A stretch of DNA of 64,000 bases from Wolfiporia cocos. Its lineage: Eukaryota; Basidiomycota; Agaricomycetes; Polyporales; Phaeolaceae. Positions 43,347 through 56,278 of this stretch are shown in pieces. Numbering within the stretch: position 1 is the first letter of the stretch; each line of letters begins with the position of its first letter. The notes under the pieces are model-generated. The model did no database searches and had not been told where the DNA came from. It was given only the letters and a program-made list of their open reading frames with translations. The stretch spans positions 4,898,001 to 4,962,000 of the forward strand of contig JACCLO010000004.1 in NCBI GenBank assembly GCA_029448655.1. Reading direction: 5' to 3'. The position numbers were made by a program, and so were the translations under genes.

Positions 43347-44794
43347 TCAGTAGTAATCGGCATATTCTTGGTAACCATAATACGGCCGACCTCTGCGAGG
43401 CCCGTGATAATCTTTTCAAGTCGGTGTGAGCACGGTACAAAGATACGAGAGAAACAATGCCATACACGAACTGGTATCTCGGACGGGACTTAGTCCCGCG
43501 ATGTCACCGAGGTTGATGTACCCCTCAGACGAGCGCGATACACCAGCACCGCCCGCGGGTCCAGCCACGGCCCACTTTGCGCGGCAGAAAACACAGGTGA
43601 TGCCCTTGCCGCTCCTCTGCGCAGTCGCCGCCCCTGAATCAACCCACGCGTGTCAGCTCATTATTCTCAGATCTCACAGGAAGGACCATGCGGAGCAGAC
43701 ACGCACACTGCTGGAAACATTCCTTATGCAGCCCGTTGCCGCACTCTTCGCAGAACGTCAGCGTCGCCTCACGCGCACCGTTCATGTTCTCGTAGCAGAT
43801 GGGGCAGTCATCCTCTGGGCCTGGGACGCGCTTCTTACCCTGTGCGTCGGAGGACCCGGAGGGGGCGCGGCCGGTGGCCTTGGCGTAAGCATCGCAGACA
43901 CGCGTGTTGGTAACGACAGCGGGCGAGGGCGGTGCGTGGACAAATATGTCTTCGAGCTCCGGGGTAAGGAGAGCTCTGCAGGGCAGTTGAAAGGGGTTAA
44001 TGATAGATTTGGAAGGAGGGGGGGCTGACTTTTGGTACCAATATCCACTTTCTTGGGTAACTTGGAGGACTGGGGGAGCATCGGGTGAGCAGCCAGCCTA
44101 ACGAACACATTAGGAAGTACCTTTCAGGAAAATGAAAAGCTTCTAACATGTCAGAATAAGCAGTGCAAGGGGTGCGAGTGCGACTCACGATGTGTTTGCA
44201 GTGATTGCCCTTGGTTGCATCAGGACCTGATGAATCATCTCGGTTATTTCATGCCGGCATAGAATTGGCAACACCTGCGCACAATTGCACGAGGGGGTTT
44301 TGTCGATGATCACGGTGTACACCTGGATGTCATAAGCAATTCGATCCGATGCCAGCGGATGGCAACGGCCCTGCTCACATTGCCGGTAGAGCCAAGCACG
44401 CTGAACTGTTCTTTCAGCTCATTTCCGTTCCTCCGTCTGTCTACCATATAGAACCTGCAGAAACGCGTCAAACATGTGGCTCGCAAATGCCACGCACGGT
44501 CAGCACGCGCCTCTGGGCAATGACCCTATCGAGCCGTTCCAGGATGGTTTTTGGGCATTTCCTCTTGAAGATCGCACCGCGCTTTTCTGGTACAGGCGCG
44601 TCGGGATCCTTTGCCTTTCGCTGTCTTTTAGGCGCACGCGCCGGTGCAGGTGGCTCAGGAACGGGCGGGGGGTTTGAATAGGATGTGGACGCCTTGGTGT
44701 AGTTGTAGGAAGGCTTGCGCTGGCGCGCCGGCTTTGGTGGCATCCATGTCGTGTAGTCGTCGTACACATCGTCTGCAGCCTTTCGCTTGGGCAT
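43347..44794 (-). CDS. SWIM and RING zinc-finger protein (ZSWIM2-like)
   Basis: Begins MPKRKAADDVYDDYTTWMPP, then a basic KRQRKAKDPD segment and TILERLDRVIAQR. The SWIM domain follows in split exons: RFYMVDRRRNGNELKEQFSV, VYTVIIDKTPSCNC, DATKGNHCKHI (CxC...CxH pattern). After introns comes LLTPELEDIFVHAPPSPAVV, then a RING-type finger CPICYENMNGAREATLTFCE, ECGNGLHKECFQQ, and CVFCRAKWAV. The C terminus GYINLGDIAGLSPVRDT is spliced to YHGPRRGRPYYGYQEYADYY, whose stop is at 43347. Such proteins are probable E3 ubiquitin ligases. At least five introns; the last donor (GTTCGT) is the least certain. It shares a 128-bp divergent promoter with the prenyltransferase gene. Confidence 0.82.
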
Positions 44795-44922
44795 GTTGAC
44801 TATGAGCGGCGATCAAGAGCGCGACGCGCGACAGGCGCCCGCAGCGGCGTGTCTGATGGCGCCCAACGCCGCGGAGTTGGAAACAACCTCGCACGCCTCC
44901 AATCAGTGGCGTCTCCTGCAAC

Positions 44923-46157
44923 ATGATCTCCTTCGTCTCGCGCTGCCTGCGCTGGCTCGCGGGTAAAACAGCCTCCAAGATTCAGGATATTGTTCTCGCG
45001 ATACTTGCGGCGGGACCAGTGCCTCGCCATGTTGCATTTGTTATGGACGGAAATCGCCGCTATGCACGTATGCACCAGCGCAGGGTGCAAGAGGGACACG
45101 CAGAGGGCTTCCTTGCATTGCGACGCGTGAGTGCAGGTATCCCTCACAGCGAATGGCCATAACAATGGTGATCAGGTGCTGGAAGTATGCATGAAGCTGA
45201 ACGTTCGCTGCGTATCTGCATATGCTTTTGCCATCGAGAACTTCAAGCGGTCTCCGGAGGAAGTAGAAGCGTTGATGGATCTCGCCGAGAGTAGGTTACT
45301 GGAAATTTGTCAACACGGGTGAGCATGACAATTGCACTGTAGGCTGCGTGATTTATGACATGTAGAGAATTACTGGACCAGTATGGCGTACGGCTAAACG
45401 TCATTGGCAAGACCGCGCTCTTGCCGGACAGAGTGCGGGCAGCTATCAACAAGGCAGAGAGCATGACACGGCATAATGATCGGTGAGCCCTCTTTCCCGT
45501 GTTACAGCATGCGAAGCCAATATCTGGAGCTTGCCTTGATCACCATCCCTTGATGTATTGCGAATCCTGTATTGACGGAACCTCGTTTACCCCATACGTG
45601 TCCATATGGCTAACGCGCGCACGTTTCAACTGATAGTGCTATACTCAACCTGTGCATGCCTTATGCAGCCCGTGACGACATGGCGACCGCAGTTGAGGCC
45701 GCCGTGCAGGATGCCCTCGAAAATGATCCTGATCAGTACGTCTCTTGCGATGTCGTCACCCGTCCTCGAAACCATCTTACGTCCCCCACACAGTGAGATC
45801 ACCGAAGCGGACATCGAGGCGCACCTGATGACGACCATCGCGGGTAGCCCTCCCCTCGACGTCCTCGTGCGCACGAGCGGCGTCCGCCGCCTGAGCGACT
45901 ACCTCCTCTGGCAGGTGCGTCATCCGTTTTTCCTCCACTCTCACCCGTCCCCGCCCATCATTCTACGCGGCCCCTTCCCCCCGTCGTCATGTCCCCCAGA
46001 GTGATTGCGGCTTATCCGGTCGCGCCGGCAGTGCTGCGAGGACACACAGCTCCAGTTCTCCAAGACGTACTGGCCGGACTTTGGCCTGTGGGACCTGATC
46101 CCCATCATCCTCGACTACCAGCGCAAGGTCTGGTCTACGCCGATATCAGCGTCGTAG
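44923..46157 (+). CDS. RER2: Dehydrodolichyl diphosphate synthase (cis-prenyltransferase)
   Basis: Elongates farnesyl diphosphate with isopentenyl units to make the dolichol precursor used in protein glycosylation at the [22 protein letters not shown] is an amphipathic leader. [14 protein letters not shown] holds the catalytic Asp of the MDGN motif. [19 protein letters not shown] follows after the first intron, then [56 protein letters not shown], and [17 protein letters not shown]. Exons 44923-45126, 45176-45318 and from 45366 join in phase, with three more introns after that. The end is [12 protein letters not shown]. It matches the DHDDS/Rer2 type; the C-terminal RxG motif of the partner subunit is not seen. 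Confidence 0.9.
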
Positions 46158-46595
46158 CGACAACTGCGGTCTCTCGATAGATAGATCGCACATCACTGGA
46201 TGCAGAGCAGAGGAGTTGTATCAGCGACTGCATTTGATCAGAAATAATGGCATTTGCATTGAGTGGGTATTCTATGAACATTTTGGGCATACTGTCCGCG
46301 GCATGCGCGGACGCACCGTCCGACTACTACTCGTACTACTATACACACCGACGCGGTTATACAAGACGTGCGCGCAGATCGAGCATCAAGCTGTACAGGC
46401 GGGCGCCGCGGCGCCTGTGGTCGTGATTGCGGCCTTGATGGTGGCCTCGTAACGAAGTGGGGGCATGTTTCGCGTGTAAGATCGAGAATGAAGTGACTTG
46501 TGATAATGAGAGCGGAAAGACGGGGGCGGCTAGGCGGCCCCGCAACGGATAAAGTAGCGTTTGTAGGAAAAAGGAGACTGCGGACGGCGGCGCGC
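46158..46595. other. Convergent 3' gap between RER2 and SKN7
   Basis: About 440 bp with no supported gene. Confidence 0.45.
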
Positions 46596-49500
46596 TCACT
46601 CGACGATCTCGAACCGGCTGCGCTTCGCGTCGCGCCCGTCAGAAGAGTCGTCCAGGGAGCGCTTCCCGCTCGCGGACTCCTCGATCCCGCCGATGACGCC
46701 CATGAACGAGTCGCCGCTGACGAGGTTCTGGAGGATGAGCGTGTACTGCTCGTCGGTCAGGCCCATGCCCGCGAGCGGGTTAATCTTGCCGTCGTCGTCG
46801 CCGAGCGTGAAGCCGCCCGCGGACTGCGCGGGCTGCATCGCGAGCGCTTGGTCGAAGCCCGCGTCGTTGAGTGGCGGGATGCCGACCGAGCGCGGCACGC
46901 GCTGCATCGTCTGGATCACCTTGAGGTGCATCAGGTGCTTCTCGAGCATGTCGAGCAGCCCGTCCTTCGTGAACGGCTTGGGGAGGATGTCGTTCATGCC
47001 CGACGAGTAGTACTTGATGATCTCGTTCGGCTTGGAATTGCTCGTCATCGAGATGATCGGCGTCATGTGGTCGAACTGTCGGATGAGGGACGTTGCGGAC
47101 ACGCCGTCCAGCTTCGGCATCACGATGTCCTGCACACACACAGAAGGAGGTCAGCGCCGATGCAACGTGCAGCGTCACACGCTCACGTACCATCAACACC
47201 AGGTCGTACTTCTCGAGGTTCATCTTGTTCACCGCGCCGACACCGTCCACGGCGACGTCGATGGTGCACCCGAACACCTGCAAGAACTTGCTGCTCAAGC
47301 GCCGGCTGACCGCGTCGTCGTCCACGAGGAGGACCTTCGGGGGCACCGCCCAGCCGGGGACGTACGTGCTCCTCCGCACACGGAGCTTCTGCGCGCTGCC
47401 GGGGCGCCCGCTCGTGGCGGCGCTCGTGCCCGCCTCGCCCTCCGCGAAGGACGCGATCGGGTACGGGCCCTTGCGTTCGCCCTCGCCCTCCTGCTCGGGG
47501 TCGCCGCCCATGCCCTGCGGCGTCGGCATCACGACGCCCGCGAGCGCGTTCGGGTCGAACGCCCAGTTCCCGTTCGCGTCCTCGAGCGTGCTCTTCGGCA
47601 TCAGGTGCCCGACCGTGAACACCTGCAGCCCCTCGTGGCTCATCGTCCCCGGCGCGTAGTTCCCCACGCTCCCCGCGTCCCCGAGCAGGAACGCCTCCGC
47701 GTCGAACGCGCCCTCGCCTGCGCCCGCACCCGCGGCTGCGCCCGAGCCGGACGCCTGCGGCTGCGCGGCGGGCACCGCGCCCGCGCCCGAGCCCGACGCG
47801 GCCGGCTGGCCCTGCGAGGACGGCGGGCGGTTGCGCGCGAGCTCCTCGATGCGCGCGAGCGCGTTCTGGCGGCTCATCGGGCGCACGGGCGCGTCGACGT
47901 TCAGCCCCGCCGCGGCCATGATGCGCGACATCGGCCCCTGCGAGCCCTGCTGGCGCGACGCGGGCGTCGCGCTGAAGGTCATGCCGGCGACCTCGGCGCG
48001 CCGGGAGATCTCGGTCATCTGCGCGAGGGATGCGCGCGCGACGTCGCCGTCCGGGTACGCACCCATCATGCGCTGGGCCTCCGTCGCGGGCAGGAAGGGG
48101 TTCGCGTCTTGGTATCCCGTGGTGCTGGCGTTGTTCCCTGAGCCGGCTGGGTTGGAGAGCTCTTCGGCCTTGACCTTGCCTGCATGTTAGTAGAAGGGGA
48201 TGGCGGCAGGGTAGGGTAATGATGATGATGAAAAGGAAGTGCGACGATGAGTGATCAGGCACGAGAGGAAGGGGCAAGGGACAGGAGCGATGTAGAGGAT
48301 GACATCATGTGATGCGACGCGATGGGAAAATAGTCGAAGGTCAAAGTAGCATGTCAGTAGTCAATCCCATCAGTGATCACCCACGACGAGATGACAACGG
48401 CGAGACCATACCCACAACCCAGACCGTCGTCGATGTGCATTAGGGTTATGGTTAGCCACACGCAGGGACGAGAACGCACCAGCATACGCCCACATCCAGG
48501 TCCAGGTCGAGTGGGAGCGGCCGAGTCGTCGTTCGCGGCGGGAGCGGGCGAGGTCGGCCGAGGCCCAAGCGGGTGTGGGACCAGCGTTCCGCGTTGGCAT
48601 TGGCATTTGATTGAGCGTTGGGAGCGTTGAGATTGATTTGCGGGGAGAGACCGGACCAGGGAAAGGGAGAGAGTTCGGACAAAGGGGGCAGGGGCGCGCG
48701 CGCGTTGTAGGCAGCAGTATAGCGGTACATGTGAAAATAAGGGAGAGATAGCTTAGCTACTTGTTACACACAATTTTGAGCAGAACGCAGATGAGAGCAA
48801 AACAGGTACGCGCTTAGCGCGGATAGAGATGAGGAGATGAGAGTTCGAAAGCGGGGGTGGCGATTAATGGCGCGAATACAACAATGCGGGCGGGGCGGAA
48901 AAGAAGAGAATAAATCAAAGCGGATTCCCACCATTCTCGAGCTGCAAGAAGTACTGGATGAGGTTCTGCATCAGGCCGTCCTGCTGCGCCATATTGCGCT
49001 GGAAGTTGACCATCTCGCTGAGCACATTCTGGTAGTTGCTCTCGAGGTTGCGTACGTGCGCGACGAGTTCCTCCTGGTCGCGCACGAGGCGCTCGACGGT
49101 CGCTTGCAGCGCCTCGACGGTCGCGCTGGGCGGGCTCGGCGATGCGGGGTTGCGTCCCGTGCTTTTGCGCGCGGCAGGCACCTTGCGCTTGATGTTCTCG
49201 AGCGCGTCGCGCCGGTCGACGTGGAAGTCGGGGTGCCGGAACGTCCAGCTCTGGGGAGAGGTCAGTGGGAGCGCGGCGGGGTCACGATGGTACACACGTG
49301 TTCGCCGAACTGATTGTCGTCGGAGTTCTTGACCTGTGTGAGTGTGTGAGCGCGCGAAAGATGCGGCAATACGAAAAACAGGGGGACGGTGCCATGAGGC
49401 GCGAGTCTGCGATCGGGGGCTCGGGTCGCGCGCACATTCGTCTCTGCCGAGACCGCTGCATGCGCTGATGTAGCGGGCAACGAACAGAGAGGATCGTCGT

Positions 49501-50302
49501 GTGCGATCGGCGGGTGCCTCGGCGGGTCGGCATGCCTATCACGTCGGTGACCTCACGGATGACCAGCAGGCACCGCGAGAACGCTTCGGCGTGTGTCCGA
49601 CGCGGGGCACAAATCGCTCGCGGACACGGCCAAATCGAGGATGTGAAAGGAAGACGCGAACGCACCTTGTGAAAGTCGTACTTGTTTAGCTGGCGGACGA
49701 AGGACGCGAAATTGGAGTGTTTGAACATGCGGGGGAGGATGCTCTTTGTGAACTCGTTCATGTCCTTGACGACGAAGCAGTCGCCCTGGGGGCCCCAGGA
49801 GACGACGTGGGACCAGGACGTGTCCTCGAGCATCCTGTCACGCGACGGTCAGCGCGGGCGCGAGACGAGGGACGGGGACGCACTTGTAGAGCTTCTTTAC
49901 AAAGTCGGAGGTGGAGGGCATGCCGTCCTCGCCCTCGTGCTTGACATTGTGCTGCTCGGGGGCGGGGGCGGAGATGGGCTCGCGGGGCTCGCGGTCCATG
50001 CGCTTCGCGCGGGGGTCCTGGAGGGGGCGGAGCGGGGGGGTGAGCTCGTCGCGGGAGCTGCTGGTGCGGTGGGTGGGCCAGGGGAGGGTGGAGGAGCTGG
50101 CGAGTGGCGGGGCAGGGTTGGAGAGGGACGGGTGGGGGTAGGTGGGTGGCGGATAGCGCGCATTGGAGGGGATGTGGGCGATGGGCGGGAGGGTGTTGTT
50201 CCGCGAAAAGGAGGAGAGATGGAGCTGGGAGGGCGGGGGCAGCTGGGGCGACTGGAAGAGCTGCTGGCGGGAGTGCTGTGGGTAGCTACTGGACTGCTCC
50301 AT
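46596..50302 (-). CDS. SKN7: SKN7-type transcription factor: HSF domain plus receiver domain
   Basis: Output response regulator of the fungal high-osmolarity/oxidative-stress phosphorelay. Starts MEQSSSYPQHSRQQLFQ with a Pro/Ser-rich leader. The HSF-type DNA-binding domain spans several exons: FVKKLYKMLEDTSWSHVVSW, FKHSNFASFVRQLNKYDFHK, NQFGEHSWTFRHPDF. A coiled coil follows (VEALQATVERLVRDQEELVA) and NLIQYFLQLENG. A 752-nt intron (48180-48931) then joins to KVKAEELSNPAGSG; it has a GTGGGA donor, and CTACTAAC just before a CATGCAG acceptor, and the phase fits. After a Ala/Gly/Pro-rich stretch comes the receiver: PPKVLLVDDDAVSRRLSSKF, then after an intron DIVMPKLDG with the phosphoacceptor Asp, ISMTSNS, and PKPFTK with the conserved Lys. 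It ends RSRFEIVE. Confidence 0.9.
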
Positions 50303-53300
50303 GGTCGAGGCCGGTTTGATGGGAGCGACCGGCCAGGAGGAGGACTATATCTCTTTTCCTTACCATTTGCGCCGAGAACCTTATTTGGCGGCGCGATAAT
50401 CTATTTGTATTTCCAAATCCCGTCGCCGTTCCTGCCCTCCTGTGGCTTGGGCCCAGGCTCTCTCCGCCCAGTCCAGGCCTGCACGCTGCCCACGCCCGCC
50501 CCATCCCCTGCTGGGAACCCCGCCCGCGCGCGCGACGCCCTGCGAGCCGCGCGCACCGCCCTTAGCCCCGCCGGCACCGTCCGCCACCCCGCCGGGCCCT
50601 CCCCGGCGTCTTTCCGGCCCCCGCGCCGAGTCCCGCGCTCCGGGTCGCCCCGGGCGGTGGCTGTCCCCTCCCACAGTGCACGCTCCTGCTCGCTCTCGCC
50701 CGTGCCGAGGCCAGCGTGTGTTGCCCCGCCGCCGCCCAGCCCCAGCATCCTGTCATAACCACCGTGATGGCGCCAGCCAGCGGTCCACTACAAATTCTGC
50801 CTCCGTACGACTGCGCCTGTAACAATACAAATTCGGATCCTCCCAACACGGTGCGCGGTGCGGAGTGCGATCGGCGGAGCGCTACGACACATAGGGCTCA
50901 GCGAGGCCGTCTGCTGACCCCGCTCGCTGTTCGCCGTCCGCACGCTGCGCTGCACGGGCATTGTATGCGCAGCCAGTCAGCCAAGCGTATTGACAACAAC
51001 AGCCTTCGTGGCGTTTGCGCACGTTATGTGCGATCACCGACATGCTATTACACCTGCGACTGTGCCGGTCCCCTCCCGAGGCAGGCACGCCCAGAGCGAC
51101 CGAGAGCCACCGCCTTCACATCAAGCAAAGGTGTGGCACGCCACCCACCATTCAAGCACCCATCTGCCAGACGCGTGATCCGTGCGGGAACGCGCGGCTT
51201 CCACGGGAAACTCGCGGACGCAGGCCACAAATACAAATCCGAAAACAACGACGCGGCATCGTCCCACCCCGCGCTCTTCTCGTCGCTCGCACTGACGTCA
51301 CCCAGGCGTCCCCCCGCGAGACGCGATCGCCAGCGCGAGCACGAGCGCGGGCGCCGCTGCATCATACACCAAGGCAATCAGACCCGTCCATGTGCATCCG
51401 CCCGCCTGGCCAGGCCGAGCAGAGTCCTGGAACGGAGTTTCGCGCGATCGAGGCGAGCCGCTGGCCAGGCTCTGGGTCCGTACTTGTCGGTAGATCCCAT
51501 CGCGCATGACGCAGACGGTGCGGGACCGACGGGGATACGGAGGCGTCTCGCAGGGCGCACAGGGACTCTTACCTTCTGCGCTCGACCTCGCGAACTTGCG
51601 GTGACAGCCCTCGTCGACTTCCTGGACCTTGTTTTCCTGTGCTGCTTCGCTTCTCAACGGGCACTTGGACTCGGGCTTTGGCGACGAATACGCTCCGTCG
51701 TTGAATGAACGGTCAGGTGCTGCCGGGTGAAAGCGAGGCGTCTTATCGACGACATGATTAACGTGAGTACTTCCTCGGGCTTGGATGGCCGTATCTGCTG
51801 TGGAGGCTGGATGAGCATCAAGGCCCTCAGACCGAGCGGGTCTTTACGAAGCTCGTTGCACACAAATGTTTGTGCAGCCCAGCACCTGTGAGCTCGAATG
51901 CTAGCCGTTACGACAAAATGCGTTTCTGGGATGTTCGTTTTGAGAGATCGCCGCGCAAGTCCGCCCAGTGCCCGTAACTGATCAGCAGGCTTATATTCGT
52001 CATCCAAGCGATGGGTGTGTGGGTGCATCCGCTACTCTTCAGGCGCCTCCTATGAGCTCCATGAAGGCAAGCATCAGAAGTGCTTTCATCTTTGACAGCC
52101 GTGTCAGTGCATACTGCGTTTGCATACATCGCAGATATCAAGGCCTGAGATCAAACTCAGCATTGGACTGGGTCAATAGCAGGAAGCTATAGGTGTGTGC
52201 GCATCCGCTACTTCTCAGGCGCCTCTTGCGAGCTGCATGAAGGCGAGCATCAGAAGTGATTCAATCGGTGTCAGCTGTGTCAGGGTGGAACGCGCAGGCA
52301 TACACTGCCAATTTCATGGCTCGGGATCAAACTTTGGTAGTATCAGGCCCTGTATCGAAACCGGTGTTCCACACGACATTGACGCGCTCTGAGTTCCGTT
52401 CGAGCCATCAACCTGTACGTAAATGCATTTCCTCATGGACAGGAACAAGGCCTAGCCTCCTTACTGCCACAGCCAGGTGTACGCCAACTAGACCAATTGT
52501 TTGGTAGACAGCGCCGACCAAGATCCTTTGAAAAAAATCTCGTTACAACTTGTGACATTGTCTCCCGCATCGCGACCCATCAGCTTGTTCTCATATATTA
52601 CAGCTTGTGACAACACTGGTTCAGTGCGATGAGATCCAGTTACAGTGATGTTTTGAGTGACGTCTGAACGGATTAAAACCGGCCACTGGCTTCTCGAAAG
52701 TAACAGCATATGGCATTGAGGCTCAGATGAGATGATACATTAGGATGTGGTTCTGCTGTAGGCACCACGGATATTCCCTGAGACCTGTTCTGTGCCCAAT
52801 GCCCATGACCAGCTGTCTGCAGCTCGTTTCAGAAGCGGATGCATAACTCGAGTGGCCCAAGGGCCAATTGTAGCAATAAGGCGCATGTCAGCAGATCCCA
52901 CACCGGCAATACAACCTTTTTCCACCGGCGACGTATTTCCGCTTTGGACTCCAAGAGTAGGAGCGTCAGTGAGCTTAAATTTTAGTGATCGGATCCGACA
53001 ATACAAGGACGCCATGGTGATTCTTGACCATACAGGGATTCTGGTGTATACATTGCATGAGACGATCGTACTGGTTTCCCACATGCTTGTCAACTATCAA
53101 CACAGCTATTTCTTGTACACAGGTTCCACTACGACATGTATCGATATCGATGGGTGACAATGACCATTTTCATCGCGCTGTGCGTGACAGCTCGGCCCAA
53201 CCTCAGAGGCGACGCCACAGATCCTGTTATGTGGACCCACAAGCACATACAGCTTAGATAAGCATTCGCGACATTTATGTAAATGACGTGTCGACCTACA

Positions 53301-53767
53301 GTACGCCCGTACGATGTATGTACAGCATTTTCTGCACATTGGGTGGCCGAACATCATTGAATTACTACCGCAGTGTGCCATGGGCATGGTTGATATGTCT
53401 GAACCGAAATGTGCACCCTGCCGCCCGTGGGAATGAAGCATCAACACCTTGATCGGGTGTGTGAATAAAATGACCTCCATGGAGATGGAGTCAACATCTG
53501 TGAACAGAATGGGCTACCTTATTAAACAATTCCACAAAACACCCTCTGGACGTTGACGCTTGTGGCGTATCACTTACCGATGAGGGCAGGAGACTTGTTG
53601 GCGTCGTTCCTGGTCGCGGCGCGTGTTGTTCATGGAGCAAAATAAGGAACAAGGAGATGCTGATTGCAGATACTGGCACGGATATTTAAGTCTATCACAA
53701 CCTCGGAGGGCACTGCATATCTTTCTCCGTCTGAGCTGCACTTCCCGTGCTGTTTCTCATCCTCTCA
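50303..53767. other. 3.5-kb stretch without a supported gene
   Basis: The part to about 51.7 kb is GC-rich upstream sequence of SKN7 with overlapping open frames in several phases; none looks real. From 51.7 kb the base composition falls and a diverged tandem duplication occurs (see next entry). Minus-strand open pieces at 52.7-53.7 kb could be exons of an unknown gene but I cannot join them. Confidence 0.4.
52014..52365 (+). repeat. Diverged tandem duplication, two units of about 178 bp
   Basis: Unit 1 begins near 52014 (GTGTGTGGGTGCATCCGCTA) and unit 2 near 52193 (GTGTGTGCGCATCCGCTA). They share CAGGCGCCTC, GAGCT-CATGAAGGC-AGCATCAGAAGTG, GTCAGT/GTCAGC and GGxATCAAACT words in the same order and spacing. 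Identity is high in the first 70 bp and weaker later. No coding role seen. Confidence 0.7.
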
Positions 53768-56278
53768 ATGGCTGATCGACAGCAAGGATCCAACATCCAT
53801 GCCAATCACATAGTCATGCAAACTGATCAGGCCAATACGCATAGTATGTATCAAACCATCAACCCTGGGATGCGTGCCACACCCTGAACGCAACTTTATC
53901 TCCAGCGACAGCTCATCCTGTTGTTGGCGCTGCTACGACGCACGTAATGAGCCCTTACGAGCGATATCAGCTTGCTTGTGCGCGTTACAATGCACAGAAC
54001 CTCTCTGCCATCCCCCTTGCGGGGAATGGTGTTCATCGTGGTATGGCTGTGAGTGGCACTGCACGATCTATCCCAACTCGTGGAATAGAGCACGCAAGAC
54101 AGGTAAGTATTGGAGTTTCAAAGTATGCGCTGTGATATCCAATTGATACATTCTAGCATCCTTCGTTCGGGGCGCACGCAAGCAGCGGAAGTAGTTATGA
54201 TCGGAACATTGTGGGAACGTCACAAGATGGAATGCATCGTACTGCACTCAACGCTCCTAGGGAACAGAGGTGGTTCAACTATCAGCTCAACAACATGGAC
54301 GATCACCCTGTACGCATTATTGCTCAAAAGAGGATAGAGCTTTCGCTGACCACAACACATAATTTGGCTGGATAGATGCCTTATCATACTACAGCCAGCG
54401 CACATCCCTCATCGAGCAGCTGTTCCACGGAAAGGATACACCGTCACATGAAGACTCAAGCTGGGGTCGGGAAAGTATCCTCAAATCAGGTACCAATTAT
54501 AGGAGGAGCAGATATTACAGCGCAGCGAGCCAATGGCAGGCAATTTCCTGCGGTTCTTCCTCTTCATCATGGACAAGCTACATTTAAAGGCAAAGGGATT
54601 GCTATGGTAAGTAGTATCAAAGATTCAAATGGTATACAAAGATGACAAACACGCATGGGAACCCTAGGCCCCGTCGAGCTTCGATAGTGGTATCTACCCA
54701 AGCAGGACAATTGCTTCATGCTCGAAGAGCATCGGTATCACGCAGCGTGGATCCCGGGACAATGGCCAGGAGGGAACCTCTACAGATGTCCGTAGTGCCA
54801 ACTACGATGGAGCCAACGATTTCGATGCGGGAGATTACGATGAATCTGAATGTTCAGATTCAGAGGACTCAAGGCCAAAATCACGCCACATACCAGTCAT
54901 CCATATGACATTTTCGTCCGAGACCTCCGCATCACGGATACCGTTTGAAATCTGGGATATGATATTGGACTGCCTCGCATACGATCCCATGACACTCCTG
55001 GCGACGGAGCTGGTCTGCAAGGCATGGCGCCCAAGAAGCGCCCTCCACTTGGAGAAGCCGATCGCCGAACTCGAGGGAAATCTCATTTTCGAGGATACTG
55101 TAAAGGTGTATCGATGTGCAAAGATTCTCCAAGCGGATCCACGACAGAGACACAAGCTGGAGTGCGTGGTGATAGAAACAGATATCACGCACCTCCATAG
55201 GGTTGCATCTACATGTGCAAACATTACGCCATGCCTATCGACAATCCTACTCGAGTCTCTGAGCTGGAAAGCAGGTGCGATCACACATGATTGTCTCAAG
55301 TACCTTTCAGCCTTCACCTCGGTGGAAAACCTACTCCTTGAAAACGTCACGATGCCGTCGATCTCCGAGTTTGGCCGCCTCGTTTGTGCATTCACTGGCC
55401 TCGTTTTCCTGGCCATGGATGGGCTCAAGTTCACAAACACTCGTCATCCTCCTTTAAATAGGCGATGGGCTCTTCCACCCGGACTGGAAAAGCTAGAGCT
55501 CAAAAGACAGATTTCTGTCGATGCTATTGAGGCACTGCGCCTAACAAAGCTGACTGTGCAGTGCAACCTTGTGAGATGGTATTGGCTGCCATTAGGGTCG
55601 CTTCAGCAAGCGGATGTGAAGAAACTACTCAGCTACTGCAAAAAATCCCTGCAGACACTCGATATTGACCTTTCAGTATTGCTTACATTGAAAGGAACCA
55701 GCATTCGAGAACTCGTTGGTGAGGATGGTATGTTCTGCCATGGCAAGCATTGATTAAACTCATGTTATATCTGCGATTAGACTGCAATCTGAATCTCTCC
55801 AAGCATCGCAAACTCCAGGAAATCAGATTGGAGTTCTCGATGAATACCAGGAAAGATCATGATGAGCTGGCCAACGTTCATAATGTAATCTTCTCAGTAC
55901 TCTCCCTCACGCCCCCTCCTGCACTCCAGATAGTCACGATTGTCCTCCCAAGTCGACAGTTGTCTTCCTGCACTGATGACAGAGCACTCTGGACCCTTCT
56001 GTATCGGCTGCTCAAGTGTCTCAGCAAGCTGGACAGCATGCTTATGTCGGACAGGTACCAAGGGTTAGAGGAGCTTGACCTCAGGTTCCCGAGTTGCCTG
56101 GATGGAAGGGCACCGTTTCACTACTCTGACAACGTACTCGTGCCCAAGATTTTCCCCAATCTATCTGCTGCGGGAATACTTCAGTATGTGCCTTGATTGA
56201 GTAATCTGCTTGTATCGCGACAAGATGTTGACATATTCGCCTAACAGAATGTCCATCGAACGGCCATTTCCCCGCTAA
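53768..56278 (+). CDS. F-box protein with long N-terminal extension
   Basis: Seven exons (53768-53843, 53906-54102, 54157-54309, 54376-54606, 54668-55727, 55781-56183, 56248-56278) join in phase to 716 residues. The F-box is SRIPFEIWDMILDCLAYDP followed by LLATELVCKAWRPRS, around residue 310. The remaining C-terminal part is leucine-rich and probably an irregular leucine-rich-repeat-like substrate-binding fold, as usual in basidiomycete F-box families. The first 300 residues are Ser/Thr/Gln/His-rich, with an acidic patch (DYDESECSDSEDSRPK) just before the F-box. F-box proteins link substrates to SCF ubiquitin ligases. An alternative is a shorter gene starting at the ATG at 54905, but the upstream exons have clean splice sites and matching phases. 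The last exon is the least certain. Confidence 0.72.

Noticed and set aside
46500..48141. Long Arg/Val/His-rich plus-strand frames opposite SKN7
   Set aside because: Antisense of GC-rich SKN7 exons that contain a clear receiver domain.
50716..51708. 330-codon plus-strand frame upstream of SKN7
   Set aside because: Arg/Ala/Pro-rich composition typical of noncoding GC-rich DNA; shadows in other frames are just as long; no recognisable domain.
52740..53679. Minus-strand open pieces, including a leader-like MPVSAISISLFLILLHEQ and a Cys/His-rich segment
   Set aside because: I could not connect them with consistent splice sites and phases, and they match no family I know. An unknown small secreted protein gene is not excluded.
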